The notes: generated from the letters alone by a model not told the origin. A DNA stretch of 64,000 nt from Chitinophaga sp. 180180018-3 (GCF_037893185.1 NZ_CP140772.1:186001-250000); one strand, 5' to 3'. Positions 26,639-35,365 are shown, numbered from the stretch's first letter. Numbers and translations: made by a program.

Positions 26639-26646
26639 TAGTTTTG
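26639..26646 (+). promoter_or_regulatory. -7 element upstream of purQ
   Basis: TAGTTTTG matches TAnnTTTG, 81 bases before purQ. The -33 position lacks TTTG. Confidence 0.35.
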
Positions 26647-26727
26647 TTATCCGCATAAAATGGGGGTAATGACAGGGAAAAACAGTTTTTAAAGCATTAT
26701 TTACATATAAACACAAAACATTTTCAG

Positions 26728-27420
26728 ATGAAATTTGGCGTTGTCACCTTTCCCGGCTCTAACTGCGATCACGATATGATAGATTCCCTGCGTAATGACC
26801 TGGGACAGGAAGTTATAGAACTGTGGCATAAGGATAAGGACCTGAGCGCATTCAGCACAGCAGATTGCATTGTATTACCGGGAGGATTCTCTTATGGCGA
26901 CTACCTGCGTTGCGGTGCTATTGCCAGATTCAGTCCGATGATGCAGAGTGTGATCGAGTTTGCCAATAAAGGTGGCCGGGTAGTGGGTGTTTGTAATGGT
27001 TTCCAGGTATTATGCGAAGCTGGCCTGTTACCGGGTGTATTGTTGCTGAATCAGCACCAGCAGTTTGTTTGTAAGAATGTATATCTGAAAAGCGAAAATA
27101 ATGTAGCATCTATTACGAAAGACGTGACCGGCCGTCCGCTGATGATTCCTGTTGCTCACGGAGAGGGTCGTTATCACGCAAATGAGGCTACACTGGACGA
27201 GCTGTTTAAGAACAACCAGGTATTGTTCCGTTACTGCGACGAATTTGGCAATATTGTTGACACTGCTAACCCGAATGGAGCGCTCCGCAATATTGCAGGT
27301 ATCTGTAACAGTGAAAGGAATGTATTTGGTATGATGCCTCATCCGGAAAGAGCTACCAGCACTGTTCTGGGCAATACAGACGGACAGCTGATATTACAAA
27401 GTCTTATTAATAACAATTAA
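26728..27420 (+). CDS. purQ: Phosphoribosylformylglycinamidine synthase, glutaminase subunit
   Basis: Class I glutamine amidotransferase that supplies ammonia for FGAM synthesis in purine biosynthesis; 230 residues. The triad is visible: nucleophile Cys89 in GVCNGFQVL, and His205 and Glu207 in MMPHPERATS. FPGSNCDHDM at the N-terminus and LPGGFSYGDYLRCGAIA are PurQ-specific. The separate subunit implies a small PurL and PurS encoded elsewhere; neither is in this window. The next gene lies 35 bases on. Confidence 0.95.
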   Translation: MKFGVVTFPGSNCDHDMIDSLRNDLGQEVIELWHKDKDLSAFSTADCIVLPGGFSYGDYLRCGAIARFSPMMQSVIEFANKGGRVVGVCNGFQVLCEAGLLPGVLLLNQHQQFVCKNVYLKSENNVASITKDVTGRPLMIPVAHGEGRYHANEATLDELFKNNQVLFRYCDEFGNIVDTANPNGALRNIAGICNSERNVFGMMPHPERATSTVLGNTDGQLILQSLINNN

Positions 27421-27455
27421 TAGATCAAACCAACCAACCAATTAAAAAGAAAAGC

Positions 27456-27911
27456 ATGAAAAAATTATTAACAGTACTGGCTTTATTTGCCTTGCCTATC
27501 CTGGCCAGCGCCCAGATAGAGAATCCAGTGAAATGGAGCTTTACCGCCAAGAAGGTAAACGCTACTACTTACGAGGTGCATGCCACTGCATCTATTCAGG
27601 CCGGATGGCATTTATATGCACAGGAATCAGGAGAAGGACCAGTACCTACGTCTTTCAAGTTTACCAAGAATCCGCTGGCAGCTACTACCGGTAAAGTAGA
27701 AGAAGTGGGTAAACTGCATAAATCTTTCGATAAGAACTTTAACACCGAACTGAAATACTACGAAAACACTGTTGACTTCGTACAAAAGGTGGCTGTTAAA
27801 GGGAAAGCCGCTACTAAAGTAAAAGGCTCTGTAGAATTCATGGTGTGCGACGATCACCAGTGTCTGCCGCCTAAGGAAGTAGAGTTTGCGGTAAGTGTGG
27901 GAGGAAAATAA
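27456..27911 (+). CDS. Stand-alone DsbD alpha-like periplasmic domain
   Basis: An exported 151-residue protein consisting of a signal peptide (about 1-19, ending SAQ) and one immunoglobulin-like domain related to the N-terminal domain of DsbD. Two cysteines, Cys131 and Cys136 (FMVCDDHQCLPP), sit where the DsbD alpha domain carries its redox pair. It would accept electrons and pass them to periplasmic partners. A full-length DsbD gene follows 104 bases later, with a terminator between the two genes. Its presence as a separate gene is notable because the DsbD next to it has lost these cysteines. Confidence 0.85.
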   Translation: MKKLLTVLALFALPILASAQIENPVKWSFTAKKVNATTYEVHATASIQAGWHLYAQESGEGPVPTSFKFTKNPLAATTGKVEEVGKLHKSFDKNFNTELKYYENTVDFVQKVAVKGKAATKVKGSVEFMVCDDHQCLPPKEVEFAVSVGGK

Positions 27912-27943
27912 ATTGAATCCGTTAACAGATAACAATATTCGCA

Positions 27944-27985
27944 AAACGAGTTCCTCTCACCGGGAACTCGTTTCTTGTTTTCTTT
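27944..27985 (+). terminator. Terminator between the alpha-domain gene and dsbD
   Basis: Stem formed by ACGAGTTCC (27946-27954) and GGAACTCGT (27963-27971) with a short loop, followed by a T-rich run. It lies in the gap between the two redox genes and should reduce read-through. Confidence 0.7.
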
Positions 27986-28015
27986 TATCAATATTATTTA
28001 AAGCCTATTGACTTT

Positions 28016-30055
28016 ATGAAGCAACTGCTTTCATTTTTAATACCTGTTCTTGCACTGTTCTCATTAAGTGCAAAAGCACAGGACGCAACAAGCCCAAAAC
28101 CTGTGAAGTGGGAGGTTTCCGCGGAGAAGAAAGGTGATCAGGAATATGTTTTGCATCTGAAGGGCAAGATAGAAAAGGGTTGGCTGATTTTCTCCACTAC
28201 CATGGGGAACGACGACCCGAACACAAGGATAGTGCTGGATAGCAGCGTTAATGGGGCTATTGCCGGTATTACCGAAAATGGTAAGCTGGAAAACCGCAAG
28301 GAGCCGCTGTTCGACAACCTGGATATCAAATATTTTGAAAATGAGGTAGAGTTGGTGGCCAGCGTAAAAGTTAAAGCCGCTATTCCTCAACTGGCTGGTA
28401 CCATCACTTACATGGCATTGAAGGGGCAGGATGCTGTACCGGAAGAAGAAGCATTCAGTGTGTCCGTCGGAGATGGGACCGCAGCTAAAGCCGCTACTGC
28501 TGGCACTCCGGTCACTACTCCTTTGAAAGATGACGTGGCAGAAGATGATGCCTCCAACAAATCGTTATGGTGGATATTCATCGCCAGCTTTGGTGGTGGA
28601 TTTATTGCATTGATCACACCCTGTGTGTTTTCGATGATCCCCATTACGGTTAGCTTCTTCACCAAGCGTAGCGGCACCAGGGCACAGGGCATCAAAAATG
28701 CCTTTACTTATTCGTTGTCGATTATCATCATTTATACGCTGCTGGGATTCATTATCACGAAACTGTTCGGAGCCAGCGCGCTGAACTCACTGGCCAGCAA
28801 CGGTATTGCGAACATGATTTTCTTTGTGATTTTCCTGTTGTTCGCATTTTCTTTCCTTGGGGCATTCGAGATCAGTTTACCCAGTTCCTGGGCGAATGTA
28901 TCTGATTCCAAGGCCGGAATGGGCAGCATGTTAGGGATCTTTTTCATGGCGCTTACGCTTGCCATCGTATCATTCTCCTGCACTGGTCCGATCCTCGGTA
29001 ACCTGCTGGTGCTGGCAGCAAAAGGAGGTAACTCCGGTCCGCTGGTGGGAATGTTTGGTTTCTCACTGGCCCTGGCTATACCTTTCTCCCTGTTTGCATT
29101 ATTCCCAAGTCTGCTGAACAAGATCGGCAAATCAGGCGGATGGCTGAATGCAGTGAAAGTAACCCTGGGTTTCCTGGAACTGGCGCTGGCATTGAAATTC
29201 CTGTCGAATGTGGATATGGCTTATCACTGGAATCTGCTCGACAGGGAAATATTCCTGGCGCTGTGGATCGCTATCTTCGGATTGCTGACCCTGTATCTCA
29301 TAGGGAAGCTGAAATTCAGCCACGACAGTGATGTGCCTTTCCTCACTGTAACAAGGCTTTGCTTCGCTATTGCTACCTTCACCTTCGTGATCTATATGAT
29401 TCCGGGAATGTGGGGTGCACCATTGCGAGGTATCAGCGGATTCCTGCCGCATGAAGGTTCTCAGGACTTTAACCTGAATAAATCACTGGTGGATATTCAG
29501 GCATCGCTGGAAAGCGGTGCTGGCAGTGGTTCGGGTGGTGGCAGTCATGCTAATACCATCAAACCGGTGAAGCTGGCAGGCATACTTCATTCTGAGATCC
29601 CGGGCGTTGAAAATGTATTCTTTGATTACGAAGAAGCGCAGGCAGCAGCCAAAGCGGCCAATAAGCCGCTGATGCTCGACTTCACAGGGCATACCTGCGT
29701 AAACTGCCGTAAGTTCGAGAAATCAGTGCTTTCTAATCCGGCTGTGATGAAGATCCTGCGTAACGACTTTATCGTAGCTTCTCTGTATACCGATGAGAAA
29801 TCTTCGCTACCGGAAGCAGAGCGTTTTGTATCGAAGTTCGATGGCAGCAAGATCACCAACGTAGGTCAGAAGAACCTGGATCTGGAAGCCACTCATTTCA
29901 ACCGGAACTCGCAGCCATATTACATTCCGGTGGATCTGGAAGGCAAGCCGCTGGTAAATAAGGGATATGGTTATGATCCGAAAGAAGATGTGGATGAATT
30001 TGTGAAATACCTGGAAGCAGCAAAAGCTGAGTTTCAGAAGAGAACTAAGAATTAA
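28016..30055 (+). CDS. dsbD: Thiol:disulfide interchange protein DsbD
   Basis: Inner-membrane electron conduit of 679 residues that carries reducing power from cytoplasmic thioredoxin to the periplasm. Signal peptide about 1-22; N-terminal alpha-like domain about 23-155; eight or so membrane helices about 185-465; thioredoxin-fold gamma domain at the C-terminus. The membrane redox cysteines are Cys203 (TPCVFSMIP) and Cys322 (SFSCTGPILG); the thioredoxin motif is CVNC, Cys561 and Cys564. The alpha-like domain contains no cysteine at all: where the partner gene has CDDHQC this protein reads LKGQDA. The missing function is probably supplied by the upstream stand-alone domain. Confidence 0.93.
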   Translation: MKQLLSFLIPVLALFSLSAKAQDATSPKPVKWEVSAEKKGDQEYVLHLKGKIEKGWLIFSTTMGNDDPNTRIVLDSSVNGAIAGITENGKLENRKEPLFDNLDIKYFENEVELVASVKVKAAIPQLAGTITYMALKGQDAVPEEEAFSVSVGDGTAAKAATAGTPVTTPLKDDVAEDDASNKSLWWIFIASFGGGFIALITPCVFSMIPITVSFFTKRSGTRAQGIKNAFTYSLSIIIIYTLLGFIITKLFGASALNSLASNGIANMIFFVIFLLFAFSFLGAFEISLPSSWANVSDSKAGMGSMLGIFFMALTLAIVSFSCTGPILGNLLVLAAKGGNSGPLVGMFGFSLALAIPFSLFALFPSLLNKIGKSGGWLNAVKVTLGFLELALALKFLSNVDMAYHWNLLDREIFLALWIAIFGLLTLYLIGKLKFSHDSDVPFLTVTRLCFAIATFTFVIYMIPGMWGAPLRGISGFLPHEGSQDFNLNKSLVDIQASLESGAGSGSGGGSHANTIKPVKLAGILHSEIPGVENVFFDYEEAQAAAKAANKPLMLDFTGHTCVNCRKFEKSVLSNPAVMKILRNDFIVASLYTDEKSSLPEAERFVSKFDGSKITNVGQKNLDLEATHFNRNSQPYYIPVDLEGKPLVNKGYGYDPKEDVDEFVKYLEAAKAEFQKRTKN

Positions 30056-30126
30056 GCATATAACATTAAGCAATAAGCCGAAGGCCTTAGCAGATAATAG
30101 TCGTCTGCTAAGGCCTTCGGCTTATT
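30049..30126. repeat. REP-like palindromic element, copy A (bidirectional terminator)
   Basis: A perfect 23-base inverted repeat (30072-30094 and 30104-30126, loop nine bases) preceded by an AT-rich stretch (30049-30071). It lies between dsbD and the convergent hisS gene and would end transcription from both sides. The same structure, with related sequence, occurs at 48971-49041. Over the first 44 bases, from GAATTA to TTAGCA, 37 positions match between copies. Confidence 0.8.
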
Positions 30127-30138
30127 ACGTGTTATATC

Positions 30139-31488
30139 TTAAAACTGGTACGAAAGAATTTGTTCAGCCCCGATCTTCTCCTGCTTTCCGCTTTCGAGGT
30201 TCTTAATGCTCATCATATTCTCCTGCAGTTCAGATTCTCCGAGGATGACTACAAAAGGAATATTCCGCTTGTTGGCATATTTCATTTGTTTGTCCATCTT
30301 GGCGTTTTCATGGAATATTTCTGCAGCGATACCTTTCCCCCTCAGCGCCATCATGTATTCAAAAGCTTTTCTGGCACTGGTTTCACCAAGATTCAGGAAC
30401 AGCACTCTGGTAGATTGCTGAGCAGTAGGGGGGAAGAGGTTGAGTTCTTCCAGTACATCATATATACGATCCACACCAAAGGAGATGCCCACGCCGGAGA
30501 TGCCCGGAAGGCCGAAAAGGCCGGTGAGATCATCGTACCGGCCGCCACCGCCGATGCTACCCATTTTCACGGAGGCAGGGGCTTTTACTTCTACAATCAG
30601 GCCGGTGTAGTAGTTCAGGCCACGTGCGAGTGTAACATCGATGACAGGTTCGGTATTAAAGCTGGCATATCCGGAATTAATAACAAATGATAATTCTTCA
30701 ATTCCTTTAAGCGCGGTGGCTGATGATTGCAGCAGCTGGCCCAGTTGCGCGAGTTTTTCTTCGCTGCTACCGGTAATGCCGAGGAATTTTTCGATGATGT
30801 TGATTTCATCGTCTGTCAGGCCTCTGGATTGCAGTTCTTTTCTCACTCCTTCTGCGCCGATCTTATCCAATTTATCGATCGAAATGGTGATATCCATTAA
30901 TAATTCCGGTTTGCCAATAACCTCTGCAAGACCAAACAGGATCTTGCGGTTATTGATCCGGAGCTCATAGCCCTGCATACCAAGTCTGGTAAGTACAGTA
31001 TCATAAATCAACAATAATTCCACTTCATTTAAGAGGGAATTGCTGCCTACCACATCTGCATCACATTGATAGAATTCGCGATAGCGGCCTTTCTGGGGCT
31101 TATCGGCACGCCATACCGGTTGCATCTGATATCGCTTGAAAGGCAAGGCCAGTTCATGTTGATTCATTACCACATAGCGGGCAAACGGAATGGTAAGATC
31201 ATACCTGAGAGCTTTTTCCGTAATGGCGGATATCAGTTCTTTATTATCTGTAGCTTGTTGGGCATCGTTGAAGATATCGCCGTTGTTCAGCACTTTGAAC
31301 ATCAGTTTATCCCCTTCCTCACCATATTTCCCGGTAAGTGTCGATAAATTCTCCATTGCAGGGGTTTCCAGTGGCTGGAAACCAAATAATTCAAAAGTTT
31401 CGCGGATGGTCTGGAAAATGTAATTGCGTTTGCGTACTACTACCGGGCCGAAATCGCGGGTGCCTTTTGGAATACCAGGCTTTATCAT
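30139..31488 (-). CDS. hisS: Histidyl-tRNA synthetase
   Basis: Class II synthetase that charges tRNA-His; 449 residues. The start IKPGIPKGTRDFGP is typical. Motif 2 is in KRYQMQPVWRADKPQKGRYREFYQCDAD, and the histidine-specific motif reads LARGLNYYTG; motif 3 (GISFGVDRI) follows, then an anticodon-binding domain of about 95 residues. It lies 18 bases downstream of the phosphatase gene and is probably co-transcribed with it; the palindromic element after it is the expected terminator. Confidence 0.97.
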   Translation of the reverse strand: MIKPGIPKGTRDFGPVVVRKRNYIFQTIRETFELFGFQPLETPAMENLSTLTGKYGEEGDKLMFKVLNNGDIFNDAQQATDNKELISAITEKALRYDLTIPFARYVVMNQHELALPFKRYQMQPVWRADKPQKGRYREFYQCDADVVGSNSLLNEVELLLIYDTVLTRLGMQGYELRINNRKILFGLAEVIGKPELLMDITISIDKLDKIGAEGVRKELQSRGLTDDEINIIEKFLGITGSSEEKLAQLGQLLQSSATALKGIEELSFVINSGYASFNTEPVIDVTLARGLNYYTGLIVEVKAPASVKMGSIGGGGRYDDLTGLFGLPGISGVGISFGVDRIYDVLEELNLFPPTAQQSTRVLFLNLGETSARKAFEYMMALRGKGIAAEIFHENAKMDKQMKYANKRNIPFVVILGESELQENMMSIKNLESGKQEKIGAEQILSYQF

Positions 31489-31506
31489 TTCAAAAGAATT
31501 AAAGTT

Positions 31507-31944
31507 TTATAGTTGACGGTCTGTGATGGTATCGCAGGCCTCGTAGATCATTTTATAAACAGGTGCAAACAGTGCATCATCATACCAGGGGTCAGGAACA
31601 TCTTTATTACCTGCCAGCAGGAATTCCACCTTCGCTTTATCGGCTTCGTTGCGGGCTTTACGCAGTACATCGGCGTAATTGTTCCGGTCCATCACGTATA
31701 TATGATCGAACTGATCGAAGTCTGCCGTTTGAAATTGCCTGCCACGCAGTCCGGAAATATCCACACCATGTTTCCGGGCTTCTCGGATGGAGCGATGGTC
31801 CGGCGCATGGCCCACATGCCAGTTACCGGTGCCGGCGGAGTCTATTTCCCATTGCAGTCCTTTTTCTGCAGCCAGATGCCTCATTATGCCTTCTGCCAGT
31901 GGGGAACGACAAATGTTACCCAGGCAAACCATCAATATCTTCAT
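31507..31944 (-). CDS. Low-molecular-weight protein-tyrosine phosphatase
   Basis: Cytoplasmic phosphatase of 145 residues, close to the family norm. The phosphate loop CLGNICRS runs from nucleophile Cys7 to Arg13, near the N-terminus as expected, and the general acid Asp118 lies in VPDPWYDD. Targets in bacteria include tyrosine kinases of polysaccharide export and phosphoarginine proteins; none is encoded nearby. First gene of a pair with hisS. Confidence 0.95.
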   Translation of the reverse strand: MKILMVCLGNICRSPLAEGIMRHLAAEKGLQWEIDSAGTGNWHVGHAPDHRSIREARKHGVDISGLRGRQFQTADFDQFDHIYVMDRNNYADVLRKARNEADKAKVEFLLAGNKDVPDPWYDDALFAPVYKMIYEACDTITDRQL

Positions 31945-32257
31945 CTCAAAAAGTTAAATTTCAGGCCGCAAACCTACAAGATATTGTGGAAATCTGCATC
32001 TATTTGCATCTTTTTAGGGAAGTAAAGAGATGTTAAAATGTTACTTTTTTTCCAGAAAATGCCCGAAATGACGGCAAATCATAAATTGCGGAAAATGATT
32101 GGGTTTCGAATGAAAAAATTGCAACATGTTGAGAAAATAGCTCAAATTGCGGCTGGATAAGCAACAGAGTGTAGTTTTAAGGCCATTTTTTAGTTTTCTT
32201 CTAAAATTCTCTTTACCCGATTAAAAAATTTTTTTTTGTATAATTGTAACTCGCATC
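31945..32257. other. 313-base intergenic region with AAATTGC repeats
   Basis: Divergent control region between the phosphatase-hisS pair and the operon starting at 32258. It contains the minus-strand -7 element below and three copies of AAATTGC (32083, 32116, 32144), the outer two extended to AAATTGCGG, spaced 33 and 28 bases. Otherwise it is AT-rich with a long T run just before the plus-strand gene. I see no RNA gene or short coding frame I would support. Confidence 0.4.
31969..31976 (-). promoter_or_regulatory. -7 element for the phosphatase-hisS transcript
   Basis: On the minus strand TAGGTTTG matches TAnnTTTG, 24 bases upstream of the phosphatase start. No TTTG at -33. Confidence 0.45.
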
Positions 32258-32500
32258 ATGGAAACACACGAAGAACAAACCGGCAGAAGACTGGAAAACA
32301 GGTATCGGCCAATGGGGGAGCTGATCAGGGGAATTTTTTTTATTCTTTTTGGTTTGTTTGCAATTTTTGCACAACAAATGGGATTGGCACAATTTCGGTT
32401 ACCTCCCACAGGCATGAAGATAGTAGGTGCTGTGTTAATTATCTACGGCCTCTTTAGGGTTTACAACGGTTCAAGGAAACTTTTTTTTAACAGGAACTAA
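32258..32500 (+). CDS. Small two-helix membrane protein
   Basis: An 80-residue protein with an N-terminal charged region (about 1-20), a hydrophobic helix (about 22-40), a short loop with FRLPPTGMK, and a second helix (about 53-67), ending in a basic tail. It resembles small membrane proteins found in Bacteroidota, but I cannot name a family. It starts a likely three-gene transcript, 11 bases before the PstS-like lipoprotein gene. Confidence 0.75.
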   Translation: METHEEQTGRRLENRYRPMGELIRGIFFILFGLFAIFAQQMGLAQFRLPPTGMKIVGAVLIIYGLFRVYNGSRKLFFNRN

Positions 32501-32511
32501 AGAGGTAAGAT

Positions 32512-33435
32512 ATGTTTTTCAGGTTTAGTAAGATGAATGCTGTATATTTAACGGCACTGGCAACTATAGTAATGGTCTCCTGCGGACCAAATCCAAATGC
32601 GAAAAAATTAGATACAGCCACGGAAGGTACCATACACATCAGTGTAGATGAAACGTATAAACCGCTGATAGATTCTGAAATAAAAGTTTTTGAATCACTG
32701 TATCCCAAAGCTCATATCATCCCTGTTTATAAACCAGAGGCTGATTGCTTTAAAGATCTTTTAAATGACAGCGCCCGGATGATACTCGTTACCCGCGATT
32801 TCAACCAGCAGGAACGAGATTACTTCAAGCAAATCAGAATTACGCCTCAGAGCCTTTTGCTGGCTTGGGATGCGCTTGCTCTGGTAGTGAACAAAAGTAA
32901 CCCGGATTCTATTCTGTCCATGGATCAGGTGCGTGGCATCATGAATGGCACCAACGCCGGAACAGACCGTAAATGGCAACTGGTGTTTGATAATGCCAAC
33001 TCAAGCACAGTGCGATATATCATGGATTCCATCAACAAGGGTAAACCTTTGCCGACCAATACAATGGCTGCTAAAACTAACCCGGATGTAGTGGATTACG
33101 TGTCGAAAAGTAAAGACGCGATTGGTGTGATAGGCGTCAGCTGGATCTCAGATCCGAATGATTCATTGTCTATGGCATTTACTCAGAAAGCTTCTGTAGT
33201 AAGACTGCGGGCCGACAATGGATCTGATTTCGTTAAGCCATACCAGGCATATATCGGTATCGGCACCTATCCGTTAAAACGTGGCTTCTTCTTCTGCCTT
33301 AAAGAGCCTCATCATGGCCTCGGTAGCGGATTTGCAACATTTCTCGGTAGTTATGAAGGACAGCTGGTGATGAAACAGTTCCGTCTATTCCCTGCCAGGT
33401 TAAATGTGGTATTCAGGGAAGCCAGCCTTAAGTAG
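32512..33435 (+). CDS. PstS-like phosphate-binding lipoprotein
   Basis: Exported solute-binding protein of the PBP-like PstS superfamily, 307 residues (or 300 from Met8, an equally good start). The lipobox VMVSC puts the lipidated cysteine at 24. The fold-specific motifs are visible: GTIHISVDETYKPLID at the N-terminus, LAWDALALVVNKSNP, LSMDQVRGIMNG, and DAIGVIGVSWISD. No PstC, PstA, PstB or PhoU gene is adjacent. I recall that Bacteroidota often place a PstS-like gene with a TPR gene near ExbB/ExbD/TonB genes, but none of those is in this window. Ligand specificity is not proven. Confidence 0.85.
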   Translation: MFFRFSKMNAVYLTALATIVMVSCGPNPNAKKLDTATEGTIHISVDETYKPLIDSEIKVFESLYPKAHIIPVYKPEADCFKDLLNDSARMILVTRDFNQQERDYFKQIRITPQSLLLAWDALALVVNKSNPDSILSMDQVRGIMNGTNAGTDRKWQLVFDNANSSTVRYIMDSINKGKPLPTNTMAAKTNPDVVDYVSKSKDAIGVIGVSWISDPNDSLSMAFTQKASVVRLRADNGSDFVKPYQAYIGIGTYPLKRGFFFCLKEPHHGLGSGFATFLGSYEGQLVMKQFRLFPARLNVVFREASLK

Positions 33436-33471
33436 AAAAAAAACACAACTAAAACTAAAAAACCAGATTGC

Positions 33472-35232
33472 ATGAACAAACGGAAAAGTTTAATCGTAGC
33501 ATTGCTTTGCGCCGCCTCCAGCGGTGTGATGGCCCAATCTGTGGAAGATGGACTGAAAGATCTTTATTATCAAAAGTATCAGTCTGCCAGGCAAAATCTC
33601 GAGAAAGCGATTGCGGCAAAGCCTACGGATGACAAAGCCTATTATTACCTTGGTATAGCTCAGCTTGGAGAAGATGATGTTGCCGGTGCCGCTGCTACCT
33701 TCCAGAAAGGACTGCAGGCAGTGCCTACTTCTGCTTTACTACAGGCCGGTATGGGCCGTATTGACCTGCTGAAGGGAAATGCTGCAGCCGCCAAAACGAA
33801 ATTTGATGGTGCCAGCACTGCTACACAGGGCCGTGATGGAGATGTTGCCCGTGCTATTGCCGATGCTAACTCAGAAATAAAAGGTGGCGATCGCGCATAC
33901 GCCCTCACTGTTATGGAGAAACTCATGAACAATGAAGGCCGTAAGAAAAAAGAGGCGTATACTCCAACTGCAGCCGATTATATTGAGCTGGGAGATGCTT
34001 ACCGCTACCTGGGTGGTGAAAACGGTGGTAAAGCTATTAGTTCTTACGAGAAAGCCCTGGAGCTGGATCCTAAGAATGCAGAAGCTGTAACCAAAGAAGG
34101 TCTTGTAAACTACAATGCCCGCCTGAAAAAGGATGCTGTTGCTGATTTCGCCCGTGCCGCTGAACTGGATCCTAACTATGGTCCGGCTTACTACGAGCTC
34201 TTTAACTTCTATATCACTCCGAAGAAAGATCAGCTGTCATGGGATAACGCTGCTACCTACCTGGAAAAATACATGGCGGTAGCTGACCCGGCAGATAAAA
34301 CCAAAACACAATATCTGTCTGCCTACATTTCCTTCTTCAAAAAAGATTATGATGCAGCGATCAGCAAAGGCCAGGCTATCCTGCCCAGTGCCAACGAATT
34401 CTACCAGAACAAGCTGAGCCTCCTCGTTGGGGATGCTTACCTGCAGAAAGGTGATTCTCTGAACGCGCAGAAGGTAATGGATGCCTACGCAGCAAAAGCT
34501 GGAGATGCAAAACTGGACTCTAACGACTACAAATTGCTGAGTACTATTTACATGCGTCTGAAATCCAGCGATTCTGCTACTCAGAATCAGTATACTGATA
34601 AGGCGCTGGGTTACCTGCAGAAATATTCCAACTCTATCACTTCCAAGGAGCCGGAAACCTTTATCCAGATTGCAGAAAACCTGAAAGCTGCCAGAAAATA
34701 TACTGCTGCAGCTGAATACTACGAAAAAGCTAACGAATTATACGTGGCTAACAAAGAACAGCCACAGGCGATCGATTACTTTAACGTAGGTATTAACTAC
34801 TACTATGGAGCTGTGTCTTCAAATCCGGCGGATACTGTTCAGCTGAGCAAAGCGGATGCTGCCTTCCAGAAAGTAATCGAAGTAAAGCCAGACCTGGGTA
34901 CCGGTTATTTCTGGAGAGGTCAGAGCAATTTCGCGAGAGACCGTCAGGCGCAATCCGGTGCAGCTAAGCCATACTTCGATAAGTACATTGAAATGTCACA
35001 GGGCGATCCTGCAAAGAACAAAAGCACGCTGACCACTGCCTATACTTACGAACTGCTTTACTACTATTTTAAAGAGGATAAAGCAAATGTAAAAGTATAT
35101 GCTGAAAAGCTGGGTTCCGTGGATCCTAATAACATTACATTGAAAGAGATCAACGAAAACATGGCTGCCCGTGAAAAGGCGTCTAACAGACCTGCTGCAA
35201 AGCCAGCTGCTAAAGGCCAGAACAAGAAATAA
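33472..35232 (+). CDS. Exported tetratricopeptide-repeat protein
   Basis: A 586-residue periplasmic protein with a signal peptide (about 1-22, ending VMAQ) followed by repeated helical hairpins of TPR type. Recognisable units include AYYYLGIAQLGEDDVAGAA near 56, ALLQAGMGRIDLLKGN near 89, and AISSYEKALELDPKNAEA near 188. The C-terminus is Lys/Ala/Pro-rich (RPAAKPAAKGQNKK). Being a scaffold, it gives no direct hint of function. It is 36 bases after the PstS-like gene and ends before a strong terminator. Confidence 0.88.
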   Translation: MNKRKSLIVALLCAASSGVMAQSVEDGLKDLYYQKYQSARQNLEKAIAAKPTDDKAYYYLGIAQLGEDDVAGAAATFQKGLQAVPTSALLQAGMGRIDLLKGNAAAAKTKFDGASTATQGRDGDVARAIADANSEIKGGDRAYALTVMEKLMNNEGRKKKEAYTPTAADYIELGDAYRYLGGENGGKAISSYEKALELDPKNAEAVTKEGLVNYNARLKKDAVADFARAAELDPNYGPAYYELFNFYITPKKDQLSWDNAATYLEKYMAVADPADKTKTQYLSAYISFFKKDYDAAISKGQAILPSANEFYQNKLSLLVGDAYLQKGDSLNAQKVMDAYAAKAGDAKLDSNDYKLLSTIYMRLKSSDSATQNQYTDKALGYLQKYSNSITSKEPETFIQIAENLKAARKYTAAAEYYEKANELYVANKEQPQAIDYFNVGINYYYGAVSSNPADTVQLSKADAAFQKVIEVKPDLGTGYFWRGQSNFARDRQAQSGAAKPYFDKYIEMSQGDPAKNKSTLTTAYTYELLYYYFKEDKANVKVYAEKLGSVDPNNITLKEINENMAAREKASNRPAAKPAAKGQNKK

Positions 35233-35255
35233 GGGATAAAATACCCGATATATCT

Positions 35256-35290
35256 CAAAAAAACCTCCTGTACTCACAGGAGGTTTTTTA
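35256..35290 (+). terminator. Terminator after the TPR gene
   Basis: ACCTCCTGT (35263-35271) pairs perfectly with ACAGGAGGT, loop of four bases, flanked by A and T runs that extend the stem and supply the T tail. Confidence 0.88.
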
Positions 35291-35334
35291 GTTTCCGTTT
35301 GGTGAAAAAAGATAATATTTTAACTCCTAATAGA

Positions 35335-35365
35335 TTTGATATTTGGTTTAGTTACAGTATTTTTG
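35335..35365 (+). promoter_or_regulatory. Consensus nuo operon promoter
   Basis: TTTG (35335-35338), 19 bases, then TATTTTTG (35358-35365): an exact match to TTTG-N19-TAnnTTTG. The predicted transcript start is near 35372. That places the nuoA start at the ATG at 35398, because an in-frame upstream start at 35299 would lie before the promoter. Confidence 0.82.

Noticed and set aside
26542..26727. A 60-codon minus-strand frame in the gap before purQ
   Set aside because: Low-complexity, no start context, and the region carries the purQ -7 element on the other strand.
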